DNA from: Ascaris suum
Taxonomy: Eukaryota > Nematoda > Chromadorea > Rhabditida > Ascarididae
DNA length: 64,000 nt
Direction of reading: 5' to 3'
Assembly: GCA_013433145.1 (NCBI GenBank)
Contig: CM024170.1
Span: 2,125,214 to 2,189,213, forward strand
The notes beneath the pieces were generated by a model. The model had not been told where the DNA came from, did not search any database, and worked only from the letters and a program-made list of their open reading frames with translations. A program made the translations under genes and the position numbers. Shown here one piece after another: positions 1-22,000 of this stretch. The stretch's first letter is position 1. Every line of letters starts with the position of its first letter.

Positions 1-10180
<10,180 letters not shown>

Positions 10181-11929
10181 CTCTTGAAATGAATCTCTTA
10201 TCGCTTTCAATAAAAGATTGTAATGCGTGTTTCATCGTGGTCATTGATGCAATCACACCGAGCTGGCAATTTCACCTGGTCAATTCTTTGATAATCTTTT
10301 CGTTGATCGTCAATGAGTGGAATTTTCGACCATATATGTCTTCATATACCGCTTCAAACAATCATTGCACGGGAAACGGAAATGAAGCGGCCGGATTTTA
10401 TAACTTGCTTTCTCTCTCTAACTGGCATTACATAAGGATGTCACCTAATGCGTTCGCTGAGCGATCGTTAGCATAAGTGCCTAAACTCGCAATCAGGAGA
10501 TTCAGTCCCCTCACATTCGACGGATCGTGAATGATGCTGGTCCTTTAAGCTTCACGAAGTCACAAAAGGCAACGTTTTCGAGAATTGAAGCGATCAACAG
10601 AAAGGCTGGTTGACATGCGTCTAAAATAGACAAACTGATGGAATATCGGACGCTCCGGCGACCGGCTCATCTTGAAAAATTTATGCAAGGATCGTGTGTA
10701 TCTGCGGTCGCACCGCTGCTGGTGCAATAAAACATGGAGTCATCCGGACTCGCCTAAACGTGGCACGAAGACACACATATGGCGCAATTACTCAAACAGT
10801 TGTGACGTCAATAAGGACGTCTTCACGAAGGTTCTCTAAGTCCAAAACATGATGGTGCAATAAAAAGGCGATAAAACGGGCGTTAAGAGGCAGTGACGCA
10901 CATTATGTATGTTATTGGCAAGCAAAAATGGTTGGACAGAGCAATAACCGAACAAACTTGTCGGTAATCAACGCTAGTTGAAAGATTGCTTAAAAACATA
11001 AAGCGCAAACATAGGTTGCTGACGATCACGTGAATATGCAAAAGAATTTAACGAGGTAATCGAATCATTGTCGAGTTATTGGCACCAGGAAGAATTCGTC
11101 GTGTATGTATGAGTTGGGTATGATAATCTACAAATGAATGAAGTGGATATTCTTTGAATCAAAAGCAATAGTCAAACGGTATATAATTAACAACAAATCC
11201 TGCAAATCTTCGATGCTAATCATAAAAGGCATTTCACTTCTGTGTCAATGAAATGTATACTCTACTGCAAGCTTATTTTATCCTTTCTCCATATATCAAT
11301 GCAGTTTGCAACTTTCGCTTAGCAATTCTACCGTCGCTCCCTCAAGGTGTGTTATTACAGCAGGTAGACGAAATAATCCGACAGTCTTTTATTGCATCTC
11401 CCGCTCTATAGTTTGAGCGCCTTGAAAATCTATGAATGAAATATGCGTCATTGAGATCCATGTCAATTTCCTCATTGGTAATCGCTAGCTTCAAGCGGCG
11501 TTTTTATATGACCCCGTACCCATCAGTTGCAGTGGACATGCAGCAGGATGTTTTCGCTATAAGAATTGACCTTTTTAGGTTTCATGTTGCAATAACCTAT
11601 CTTGCATCGATACAAACATTCTTTTCGCTACCAAATTCATCATCACTTCGAACTTTCTCTGTTTTTATTGCGCGTACAACAACCAATTTCATTTTAAGGC
11701 GTTTATCAGGCGGAAATTTGATAACAACTTATCAATCAATGAACAATCAAAATACAATATAATATGGAAACTTGGAATGATTAAGAGCAGCCTTGATGCT
11801 GATTTATGGAACATTCATGGAAAATGTTCGTGAAGATGAATAGAACAATAGAATAGCAAAATACTATTAGCGCATAAATGGCACCATTGACAAATCCAGA
11901 TGAGATACTATAGATTATAGAGTATATAT
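10181..11929. other. Spacer between rpn-6 and the SH2-kinase gene
   Basis: Apart from the poly(A) signal, nothing recognisable was seen. Open frames at 10189-10476 and 11436-11762 have no domain and no splice context. The two flanking genes are convergent, so this spacer holds both 3' ends. Confidence 0.5.
10209..10214 (+). terminator. AATAAA poly(A) signal of rpn-6
   Basis: A perfect AATAAA hexamer begins 29 bases after the rpn-6 stop codon, in the position expected for 3' end formation of a nematode mRNA. Confidence 0.6.
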
Positions 11930-13102
11930 TTATAAATCTCTCATTTTATATATTAGGATGATTGGTATCTCATTAATTCTTTCTAAATGTCGTCGTAATT
12001 CTATAGCGGTAGGTCTTGCATCGGGTTGTTGATCACAACATTTCCTCATTAATGCACTCAAAAGTGGTGGCATTGATTTAGGTGCCGGCATACGATATCC
12101 ACACATTACTCGTTCTTTCACTGTTATTGCTTTCCAATTACTATAGGGTATATTATATGGAATTTCGAAAAACTCCCATAGCATTATACCGAATGCATAA
12201 ATATCGGTCGCAAAACATGTCTCACCGGTATGCCAAACTTCAGGTGCTAACCAACGAATGTTTTGTGGTTTTGAGAGGTCAATTTTATAGACCGGTTTCG
12301 GTCGACACATTCCAAAATCGGCCAATTTCAGCACCGCACCGGCAAGCAAACAATTTCTCGTAGCGATATCCCTGTGAATACAACTCTTCTGATGCAAATA
12401 TGATAGTCCTCTTGATGCTTGACAACACATATCTATGCGTCGAGCAATAGTGATATTTTGACCACTGTGACGGAGTTTATCCTCGACGGATCCACCTGTG
12501 CATAATTCCATCGCAAGTAGATAAGGTGGTCTATCAATTACGAATCCGTAGAATTTCACTATATTCGGATGCTCGTAGAGCTGCATCACACGCGCTTCTT
12601 TCATCATACGCTTTAAGCCTTTTTCGATCTCTCCATCCGAGCCGATTCTCTTAACCGCTATAGCACGGTTATCTTTGATGAGTAGACCTCGATATACAGT
12701 ACCATACGCACCACTACCAATCTTTTGAATTAGTTTGATGTCGTGATGGCTGAGGTAGTGTCTACCTTTGGGGATTGCATGCCTCAACCTCAACAGCTCA
12801 CCTCGTGCAGTCTCCAGGTTCTTAGAATGATAATGCTCAACCATCGCCTGAATACTAGCGAACGACTTACCCAAAATACGCACACCATGAACACATCTTT
12901 GTATGTCAAAACGGCGTACCCGAGAACCTTTTCGAATGGCGAGTATAAGTCTGTCGCGGGAATTGTTTGCGTCATGCCTTGATTGAATCAGGAAGTCGCC
13001 TTGATGTACCAACAGTTTATCCGCATCAACATCCGGCAACGCCCCATGAAAATATTGCAACACATATTCCTCGGCTGTCGCATCGGATTCTTCGGCCGTC
13101 AT
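11930..13102 (-). CDS. Intronless SH2-domain tyrosine kinase, Fer/SPE-8-like
   Basis: A complete 390-residue frame with no intron, ATG at 13102-13100. An SH2 domain covers about residues 14-105 (starts YFHGALPD, the W/YYHG-type opening). A kinase domain covers about 120-380: glycine loop GSGAYGTVYRG, lysine in IAVKR, HRDIATRN catalytic loop, ADFGMCR metal-binding motif, an activation-loop tyrosine in PVYKIDLSK, and IRWLAPEV. The RWLAPE and HRDxAxRN forms mark a tyrosine kinase. Small SH2-kinases of this build form a large nematode family, often sperm-enriched; C. elegans SPE-8 takes part in sperm activation. The catalytic motifs are intact, so an active enzyme is likely. Odd point: the SH2 FLVR motif reads FLIQ, so the arginine that binds phosphate is replaced by glutamine. 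Intronlessness among intron-rich neighbours fits retro-origin or the intron-poor habit of sperm genes (inference). Confidence 0.93.
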   Translation of the reverse strand: MTAEESDATAEEYVLQYFHGALPDVDADKLLVHQGDFLIQSRHDANNSRDRLILAIRKGSRVRRFDIQRCVHGVRILGKSFASIQAMVEHYHSKNLETARGELLRLRHAIPKGRHYLSHHDIKLIQKIGSGAYGTVYRGLLIKDNRAIAVKRIGSDGEIEKGLKRMMKEARVMQLYEHPNIVKFYGFVIDRPPYLLAMELCTGGSVEDKLRHSGQNITIARRIDMCCQASRGLSYLHQKSCIHRDIATRNCLLAGAVLKLADFGMCRPKPVYKIDLSKPQNIRWLAPEVWHTGETCFATDIYAFGIMLWEFFEIPYNIPYSNWKAITVKERVMCGYRMPAPKSMPPLLSALMRKCCDQQPDARPTAIELRRHLERINEIPIILIYKMRDL

Positions 13103-13183
13103 TCCGGGCCACCTCTCTGATCCGCGTAGCAGCCGCTCAGGACGGAAGAGACTCTATCGAATGATCAGTTGATGAGAATTTTC

Positions 13184-13199
13184 CACACTTTACAGTGTG
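13184..13199. other. Perfect inverted repeat upstream of the SH2-kinase start
   Basis: CACACT at 13184-13189 and AGTGTG at 13194-13199 form a perfect 6-bp inverted repeat with a 4-base spacer, about 80 bases upstream of the kinase ATG. It could be a binding site for a dimeric factor, but such short palindromes also arise by chance. Confidence 0.25.
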
Positions 13200-13542
13200 C
13201 TAAGAAAATTGAATATTTCCACGTGGCGGTCAATTAGTATACTTTTCGCATAACGTTTTGATGCGTAAATTTAAATCCTTTATCGATCACCGCCACATAC
13301 TCGACGTTTTAATTTTTCGCATAATGAAATCGGATTGTCGAATCAACGTATATCCTTCTCGTCTTAGGCGTATAGTGTGTCGGATCGATGGCAATCCGGA
13401 TAAGATTGTTGAAAATTTACTACGGCCGAAAGAAGAAACCATCTGACTTCATGTTTCGGCACTTTCCACCATCATGAAGAGCAGGTTGTGCGTATACTCT
13501 TGACGAATTAAAACATCTAAATAACAAATCAAAGAAACCCCT

Positions 13543-13556
13543 CCCCCCCCCCCCCC
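13543..13556 (+). repeat. C14 tract
   Basis: Fourteen consecutive C within a CT-rich stretch upstream of the SH2-kinase gene. Confidence 0.9.
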
Positions 13557-15270
13557 TCTTCAACGCTTCTATAGCGTCTTCGGCAATCTTAACCCACCCG
13601 ACCCTCAAAAGTACGCTGAGGTTCAATACTAATTGGTGGTGTCACAAAGTTCTCAAATGCAACGTTGAATACGGCGTAGTAATTTATTAAGGTTTTTTCT
13701 TTGAAAGTATATCAAGCAGAAAACCTGAGAGAATCACCTGAAGCCACAGAATTTTTTAGTGATTTTCTTGAACATATGAAGTAGTTTCTTTCATAAGGTT
13801 GACGCACAATTCGGTCTTTCGCTTGGAGGTAAGGCGAACCCTCTCAAATTAAACGCCACCATTCACATTAATCAATGTTGTTTGCTAATAAAATTGCATA
13901 CATTCAAATATTGTTCTGAATATGTCTTAAGAGACGGGGAAATGGATTCTTTCTTGCCGGAAGGTTTTACTTCTGTGAGCACAAACGTGCGTTCTTGTGA
14001 ACAGAGGTGAAGTTTATGTTGAATCCATGTGAGGCACAAAACTGAGGAATTGGTGAAGGGAAGGGCAGAGGTTCAGGATCATGGAGAGGGAGTGGAGTGA
14101 GTCTTGATACGCTCTTACCAGATAGTTTCTTATTTTGATTCGGAATTTGCATTCCTGAATTGTTGTAATCGAAGAGGTAAATATCTGTTATATCCGGGAG
14201 CCTCTAGTATAAACATGTTGCACGCATTGCTTCGAGTACCAAACGTGATGCAATATGTGGAGGTAGGGGTTTCGGTATATTTAAGGCGACGAGGTGGAGA
14301 AATGTAAATGCGACAATATTTATGCCAATTGTATGAATTAAAAAATCGAATCGAACTACCAGACTTGTTATTGCCTGTTCTTAGCACTCTTCTTGATATC
14401 TTCGCAACGGTTGCTGATTCTCGCCACTCTCTCTGTGTCATGTAACGATCAATCAGGGGCATTCCCATAGGTCGTGTTTCCTGTTTTTAATGTGTTGTAC
14501 ATGACCTTTTGTAATAGAGTTGTCGATCCGATGTGGGTGGAGTTTTCCAATCCGGATTTAATGACTAGATTGCTTTGGGAATCTTTTTTTTGGCACTTAA
14601 AAGTACAACAAAAGGGATTCCGATTGCCTCGTAGTACGAATGTTTTTTGAACTATATATAAGAAGCAAATTACTTTATACAAGTATTTTAAAAAATTCAT
14701 TCTTTTCTGCATATTTTCAGCATTTTCCAACCTCTATTCTCAATTTTTCGAGCTAAGAGATGAATTTATTAAGACGTAGTAAGATAAGAGATATAATTAG
14801 ACTAATAGAAATAATGATCTAGGTGGAATTTAATAGCGGATTTATGGAATGAAAAGTTAAAAAGCATAGAAAAAATGCTCAAAAATAGAAAATATATGAA
14901 GAAGTTTCGAAGTAAATAATCGAAATGATCTAAAAAATGAGAAAGGCACTATTGCATTTAACGATGGCAGCCCATTTGCGAACCGCGAACGAAGCTGAGC
15001 TCGTGCACAGCACTATGTATAGTGCCAGAAACATGTTCAATCATACTCGCAATACTTACTCTAACATTCTATTAGACGTTCTATTGAAGAGTTGTATTTT
15101 TGTGACATATCTCCACTAAAAACGATATTCTTGAAACGAATTATTTTTGAAAAATTTAAATTTTTTTTAAGGCGCGAAATTATTTTTAGTACAGCTTAAG
15201 TGGTGCAACTCGTTTGCTGTTGTTCGTTCTAGATGTTCGGTAGGAGTAAGCGCTAATTTAAGGCTGAATT

Positions 15271-15282
15271 GGGGGGGGGGGG
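15271..15282 (+). repeat. G12 tract
   Basis: Twelve consecutive G followed by TAGGAATAAAAGG and GGGGG, in the spacer upstream of dog-1. Confidence 0.9.
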
Positions 15283-16292
15283 TAGGAATAAAAGGTGGGG
15301 GTGGTAATTCTGAATCATTTTGGAAGTCATTCAGTAGTTGTTTTAGGTCAGAAACTATAGTATTTATGGAAACCGTACAAACTTATGTTGTTTCTACTTC
15401 TTTTTTTTCCCTAAGATGAAGTTCGACTGTATAGTATATGACTGGTCCGAGTTACATTTTCTCATTGTATTTCCATTGCTTGTTTTTCTCGTCTATATGT
15501 CTGAGTAAAAAATACATCACGATGACGTCATGCTTGTGATTATACCTATATCCATCTATTCGCTTCAACAGAGAAACCACCTAACTTGGAGTTGCGAAAT
15601 TCAGTCCAATCCTAATCTATACCATAAGATGTTCGTTTATGTCTTGTTTTACTTTTTTTCTATCGACTTCGGATGAAATCACAAATATATGTATGGGTGG
15701 CCAGAATTTGTATACACTTTAGACTGGTTACTTTTTTATTTCGTACTAGTGCGGTCTCAGAAAGATCAATCCCTCCTAGCTGATTTATGCACGCTGTTAG
15801 GTTAATTAAAATATGAAGCATCATTTCGCGCATTTTGATGAGTTTAGCAGCTCATCAATGCAGCTGACCTAGGTGAGCGGAATGGAAGAGGGTCTATCGT
15901 GTTAGCTTGTTTTAAAATATTTCTACACCTGTTTTAATTGTTTGGGCATTTCATTCGTTTTTAGTAATTTACTAGTAGTATAGAGTCCACCAAGAACGTA
16001 GCCAGAAAAAAAATACAAAGGAGGCAATTAGCCTTTCTTCAAAGAGTACTGTCAGGCAGTGGATAAAGGAGGAGAGGAGGAGAGAAGGATGTTGGGGGTA
16101 AAAGGTGTCGTCGATTTTTCCATGTGAAGTTGTAATGCATAGTATGCAAGTATGTGTTATAATGCACCTTTTATGTGCGGAAATAATTTTTTATCATTTT
16201 GTTGCCTCTACTGAAACCTTTTCCTTTGAAACCTATTTTCATATTCATGCCATGAAAAATCGGTGATAGCACTACCCATCGATTTATTACAG

Positions 16293-16444
16293 AATCCTGT
16301 CGGTATTGATGGAGATGTTCTAATTCTCTTCAAAGCGTTCATATACGATGACGACGCCCAATTTGTTCAAGCAATGGCAGAAGCGAAAGCGAAAGAATTC
16401 TCTCATAAATGGCTCGCCAGGCTCAGAGCATTCAGCAAACAATG
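16293..16444 (+). CDS. Orphan exon-like segment, product unknown
   Basis: The segment follows TTTATTACAG and ends CAATG before GTATTTATC, so both splice sites look good. It is open in the frame reading NPVGIDGDVLILFKAF and then a charged helical stretch with DDDAQFVQAMAEAKAKEF. I do not recognise it and found no partner exons. It might belong to a short unrecognised gene, or be chance. Confidence 0.25.
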
Positions 16445-17814
16445 GTATTTATCATTATTTAATATTTATACTCCTCTATAAGGATTGCAAGAGCATGTTT
16501 TATTGTAGTAGAAATTCGCAGATTTTAAATTTCTCTATAAGGATCTTCGTTTAGAGAGTTAGCAATAAAGTGGGGCTATTAGGGGGTGTGTTAGTCGAGG
16601 GAAAAAGACAGTTCCCACCTCAGAGAAATTTCGATAGTAGGCGAAAAGAAGGGAATGGAGAAAGCCAATGAAGGGAAAGGGAAGAAATCTAGAAAAATGA
16701 TATGGGAGGACTGCTCTCATGAGTTTCCGCCTTTTCCCCGAAAAAACTTTTGTCTACATCTTTGAACGTTGGCTTACTAATTCCAGCTATATCTGAAGCT
16801 AGTAAATGATATTAGGGTATTGTCCATTTTTTTATGGTATTAGAGGACCAGGTTCAATTAGGAGGGGGCTGTTACGTTCATTGCGGTTCTTACGTCCACT
16901 ATGATAGAATTCGGTGACCAAAATCGATTTTTCTGAGACGATCGCGGTCGTAAAATATAAGGGATGAGACAGTATCTAATAATCTTTATTTCTTTGCTAA
17001 TAGTGGTATAAACCACTGAAGCGTTGATAGTCAATCCCTCTTACGATTGTCGTCTTACATCCGATATTAGAAATGAGCGTATCATTACTGAGGAAAAACA
17101 TCCTATGTGTTATAGCAGAGAAAGCTCTTCATTTGTTATGGTAAGAACAACCTTTGTTTAATGAGCAATGAAAGAACAATTATTAAAATATGTCTAGAAT
17201 ATGAAGAAAAATAGAATATGAAGGTTGCGAGTACGATTAAAATATAAAGAAAATATTATAAAAGTGCAATCAGTACTCACACTTATATATGTAAGACGAA
17301 CTCGAACATCTAGTCGAGGTTTCATGATTCAGCAAATTAGCGAAAATTGCTTTTTATGTGCAGTAATTTCAGATGGCAAGACATCCTTATCTAAAGTAAT
17401 CCAGTGGTCAAAACCGTGATGCAGTGAATTTATTTATATATGATGCGATTTGCATTTTAACTCACAGCTCAGAGTTTTGGTGGCAAATGAGGTGGATTTT
17501 TTTCTCAAGAGCCTAAGAAAAAATCCGGAAGGTAAATCCAGAAAAGCTTGGAATAATTAAATGGCAAAAGACCAAGTTATTTCGGTGCTGCAACTTATTA
17601 GGTTGATGATCACCTTGTAAGGCGCACCAAAAGCTTTTATTAAACGATGTTTTTTATCTTTAATTTCACTAAAATTTAATAGGCTTTCTTTTGTTATGGT
17701 TTGATGTGATAAGTGAGGGATAGCTTTGCGAGATATACTAAAATGAGGATGAGGAAAACGAATATCGTGAAGGCAACTAAATGTCGAATTTAAGGCATTG
17801 AGCGACGTCGATTT

Positions 17815-19025
17815 ATGAAACCAGAGCCGGTGATCTACTCGGAACTATTGGTGGGTGGTCTCGTGGTAAAGTTGCCACCGGGCCTGACACCGTATACAAC
17901 ACAACGCACAATGATGGCCAAGATATTGATGAGTCTTAAAAACAAACTCAACGCACTTATAGAAAGTCCAACCGGTAGTGGTAAGTGTTTTTTTTGTTCT
18001 AGGTTTCCTGTTTTTCTCTCATCTGCTGAATATGCCATGGATGGCGTATTTGAGGGCTGAGGGAGGGGTGGAGGGAGATCGGGAGAGAGAAACGGAGAGG
18101 AAAGAAGCCCACTTACGGCGATATTTTATTATGAGTGCCCCTGATTTTAGCTAATCCTTTGAAAGATTATGCGATGATTGCATTGCTTTCACTGACATTG
18201 AGGTTGCCTTATTAGATACAAGTCTTCAACATGCTAAGCTGTAGTGACCCACACATCAGAAACTTGTTGGAATTAAAAGTCTGCAAAGCTACCCGTTCCA
18301 AGGAAATGCTAATAGAAATGTGGCTGTTTAAAGAGTACAAAGTTAAAAACATGTTAACAAAGAGAGCAACCTGGAGATAATCAAAAATAAATTGGAAGCA
18401 GTATGCCAGTAAGAGTAGGTCGCGAAAACAGCAAACTAGAGCTTATCAACGCGAGACATTAGTTATGGACGTTGGTGTAGTATTTTCCATAGGTAAATCC
18501 GCTGTCGTCAGTGTGGAATAGGAAAAATTCTTATGCGAGGCATCCAGTTTATTTAATTTCCTTTCATTAGTTTTTCATCCGCTTTAGCACATTGAGTACG
18601 TTTTTGGTTTATTGATGGTTTCGTATAAATTAAGACATATGCTTGAGTGCGTTAATCTCTTTTTAACTGGATATGTAGGCTGTGGTTGAGTCTGTTGTCA
18701 TATTGTTTTTTATTTCTTCCACACTCTCTTCGTACTTCGCACTCAGCACGTTCTGTTTTCTTGGTTTTTTAGCCAAGGTAATTTTCAGGTAAAACATTGG
18801 GTCTTTTATCGGCCACTTGTGCATGGTTGGTACGCTATAAAGAGGAGAGGAAACGTTCGAAAGCCGAATGCCGAGCATGTAACAAACATGCGGTTTTGCC
18901 GATTAATTCGATGCTCCCTGGCCAAGAGAACAATTTGGAATCATTGCCTACATCATTGACTGATTCGCCAGAGCCGAGCACTGAAAATTCACTCGATTCG
19001 CCTTCTGTTAAACCCATGTTGACAC
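17815..19025 (+). CDS. dog-1: dog-1 exons 1-2: Q-motif region and Walker A
   Basis: Exon 1 (17815-17980) opens with ATG and encodes [17 protein letters not shown], the family's PYxxQ nucleotide-binding entry, then SPTGSG. Exon 2 (18789-19025) follows TTTTCAG and completes the Walker A motif as GKTLGLL. The intron therefore falls inside the glycine-lysine pair of the P-loop (phase 1). Exon 2 continues with a basic Cys-containing stretch (ECRACNKH) and a long acidic, serine-rich linker typical of the poorly conserved insertion between motifs I and Ia. Confidence 0.9.
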
Positions 19026-22000
19026 GTAAATGCGTTCTTCTTATTGCATTTGAGATATCATACTTTATTAACTGGCCAAAAATAATCGAGTAGAGCGGTG
19101 CCACAAAACAGAGATGATTATGATGTTTTGGGTGGCACTTACCGACGCACATAATTGAACTATGTTCGGTATGAATATTTGTAAGGAAATCCATCCTAAT
19201 TGCGATTTTTTTTTGAGGAGCAGCTAGCGGGAGAGGATGTTATTCGTCAACGTTTCTTATTCAAGCATTTTTATGCATCGATATATTTCTCCACTATGAT
19301 AGCGAATGAGTGAATTTAGGGAATTAATTTTTTTGCGTTGAAAGAATTAAAATTCAAATTAATAATTAAACTTTTTCAGTTTTTTTTTTCAAGGCAATAT
19401 TTTAAAATTTTCTCTACGAAATTTACTTTATTAGTATTTTAAACGAAATTTACTTATTTTTTATGATATGATTTCTTATTTATTTCTCTAATTTCCTTCA
19501 AAAATTATTGATTGATTTGGAAATATGCGATTTTGTTTTCCGTTCAGATGTTCTAAAATCTTTTTGCCATTCTTTAAAAGTGGCCATTTTTAAACTGTTT
19601 TAACGCTAATTAAGTTTGAATAATTTTTAGTAGAGGATGAATTCGATTCGGATTTCGCCGCATCTCCAAGTTCGACATATATCAGAAGGGTATATTTCAT
19701 GTTGCAATTCGATTATTGATAAAGGAAACAAGATTTATGTGATGATATCGAATGTTATTTGCAATATTAACTAGGTGTTTTCTTCACTATAAGAACTGGC
19801 AAGAGTATTTGTTCGTGTTTGCAAGTGATTCGGGCATCTAAGGGATGGAAAATTTGGTGCACGTTGTATAGTTAATGCGGCTGATTAAACGAACATCGCA
19901 CTACGCAGGGATTGCATTAAAAATAGTTGAAAGCAGTGCTGCTCTATTTATGAGCTTGGATGTTCACGGGTAGGATGGCGACAGAAGATTATTTGATAGG
20001 ATGATCAGAAGCCGTAAAAAAATTGGGTAAGAGAATTTAATGGAGAAAATTGCTCCAGTTGAAAATTTTTTCGCCTAGATGAGCCTAGCAGAGGATTTCC
20101 GACCTTAAATCCCGTTCATTCTCACTCTCTTGCCATTTCAGTAGCCAAGACTTAAGAAGCTTTCTATCCGGCCAAGAAATTTAGTTATATGGCACAGTGC
20201 TTCGACGTTTTATACTTAAAATTTCAGAGCAGCTTACTTTCGGCGGAAATGAAGCGTTCGAGATTGGAAGAAGCCGACGGTGAGGAGAAGGAGTCTCGTG
20301 AGGGTCACACTTGCTTACCGTTTGTTTTCACGATTCATTACAGCGCTCTTCAACTAGCTGTCTGCTGCATTTTTTTGTTGTGATTTTTGTTTTCAACGAA
20401 CCTTTTTGCCACTCTTCTCGGCTCCCATTGTTGGGCAATTACTTCAGGTAATTAAATAGGTGAGGAAGAATAAGCGATTTTAAATATTTTTTGCGCGAAA
20501 AACAAGGCGCTTTAGAGTTATGAGATTCGATACTGATAGTTTTTGAGCCATGTTTATTTATTTATTTATTTATTTATTTGTTTTTTGATGGCTCATAAAT
20601 TGAATCTTGTTTAGAAAGGTTAATGAAAATATATGTTAGCTAGGAACAGTACACATTTTATGAGATCCTCCTTGCTGAACGCCTAAGACTTATTGACGTT
20701 AAGATGGAAGGATTTTAAGGCGGGTAACAATCTACTACGGAACGAGAACACACAAACAGATCAGTCAGGTGGTCGGTGAGTTCGCTCGATTGCCGTACGG
20801 TCACGATGGTACAATAAGGTATGGTTGAATATTTGCAGCACACTATTGCATTTGTTGATAGGTCGGTCGAAAGAAAGTTTAGAAATTTGGGTTGTAGATG
20901 AGCAATTCTTGCTGCATTTGGATGGATTGTTAATTGCGTGCTTCGGCGATTGTTATGATCGATGTGGTGATTTGTCGTTAGTTTTATTAGGTTGATGGTT
21001 ATTGGGCTATTCCTTGAAGAAATTTCCGCACATCATTATTCTTCTACTTCTCGCATCTATAAGCACTTGCTGGAGGGGACTAATTAGTGAAGTGGAGAAA
21101 CAATATGGGCCGAGATTTACTTATTTTGTCAGTTATATCTGCGTAATTATTTTTCAGTTTTTTTAATCGTCCAGGTGTCAAAAGAACTGAAGTACAATTT
21201 GGGGAAGGAAAAGACTTGGTGGCGAAGAGAGTTGACACATTACTACAACCTCTAAAATGATAGAAGAAACATTGGAGTTTAAACAATATCAATTTTTTAA
21301 CATTCGAAGTGATTTCCTTATGCTCTCTTATGAAGTAGTCAAATTGGACTTTTTTCGCTTTTTTTTTTCATTGTCATAGCGAAATGGACCTTTCAGCTAC
21401 GACATTCGACTCGCAGATTAGCATCCTGTTTCCTCCCACCTCTTTTGGATGAAACTTTCGGATACTTGTCCCAAATTTCTTGCGACTGAAAAGCACTTTA
21501 GAAATTCAACCATATTTTTCCTTCAATCTTCTATTATGTGAGATTTTTTCATTTCCTTTACGCTCTCTTCATTTGTTTGTTCCAGGCCATAACCGTAATT
21601 ACATTTTCGCGTAGTTGAGCCCATGAAGGTCAATTGCTTTAAAGAAGTTTTTAAGTATATAATACTGAATGGGGCCATTGATATAGACTGATAAGCAGTC
21701 ATTAATGAATTGAGCCGTTATCTCGTTTGAAATACTTCAGGCATACCATCCTGGCGAGCCGTGAGCATTCGTGCATCAATTTGGCGGTGCGTAACAGTGG
21801 TGATGTGAATGGCAAATGTAAGGAACTCATCTCAGCCGCCGGGGTCGGTTTTTTAAGTTTCTTGGTTAGTTAGGTCGAGAAAACCTTTACCCCGACCTTT
21901 TTTTCGAGTAGTTCATTGAGTGAGCAAGAAGCTTTTCTCCGTATTTCATAAGTGAGGAACGATAGGTACAGTTAACCTTCTTGTGAATACTTGAAACAAT

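Larger units (their letters stand above)
13103..17814. other. Long spacer between the SH2-kinase gene and dog-1
   Basis: About 4.7 kb without a recognised gene. It holds a C14 tract (13543-13556), a G12 tract (15271-15282), purine-rich stretches near 16050-16110 and 16600-16700, and one exon-like segment at 16293-16444. The head-to-head layout of the two flanking genes means both 5' regions lie here. Confidence 0.5.

Noticed and set aside
12082..13164. Several plus-strand open frames and an alternative minus-strand frame.
   Set aside because: They are antisense or off-frame shadows of the SH2-kinase gene and have no domain of their own.
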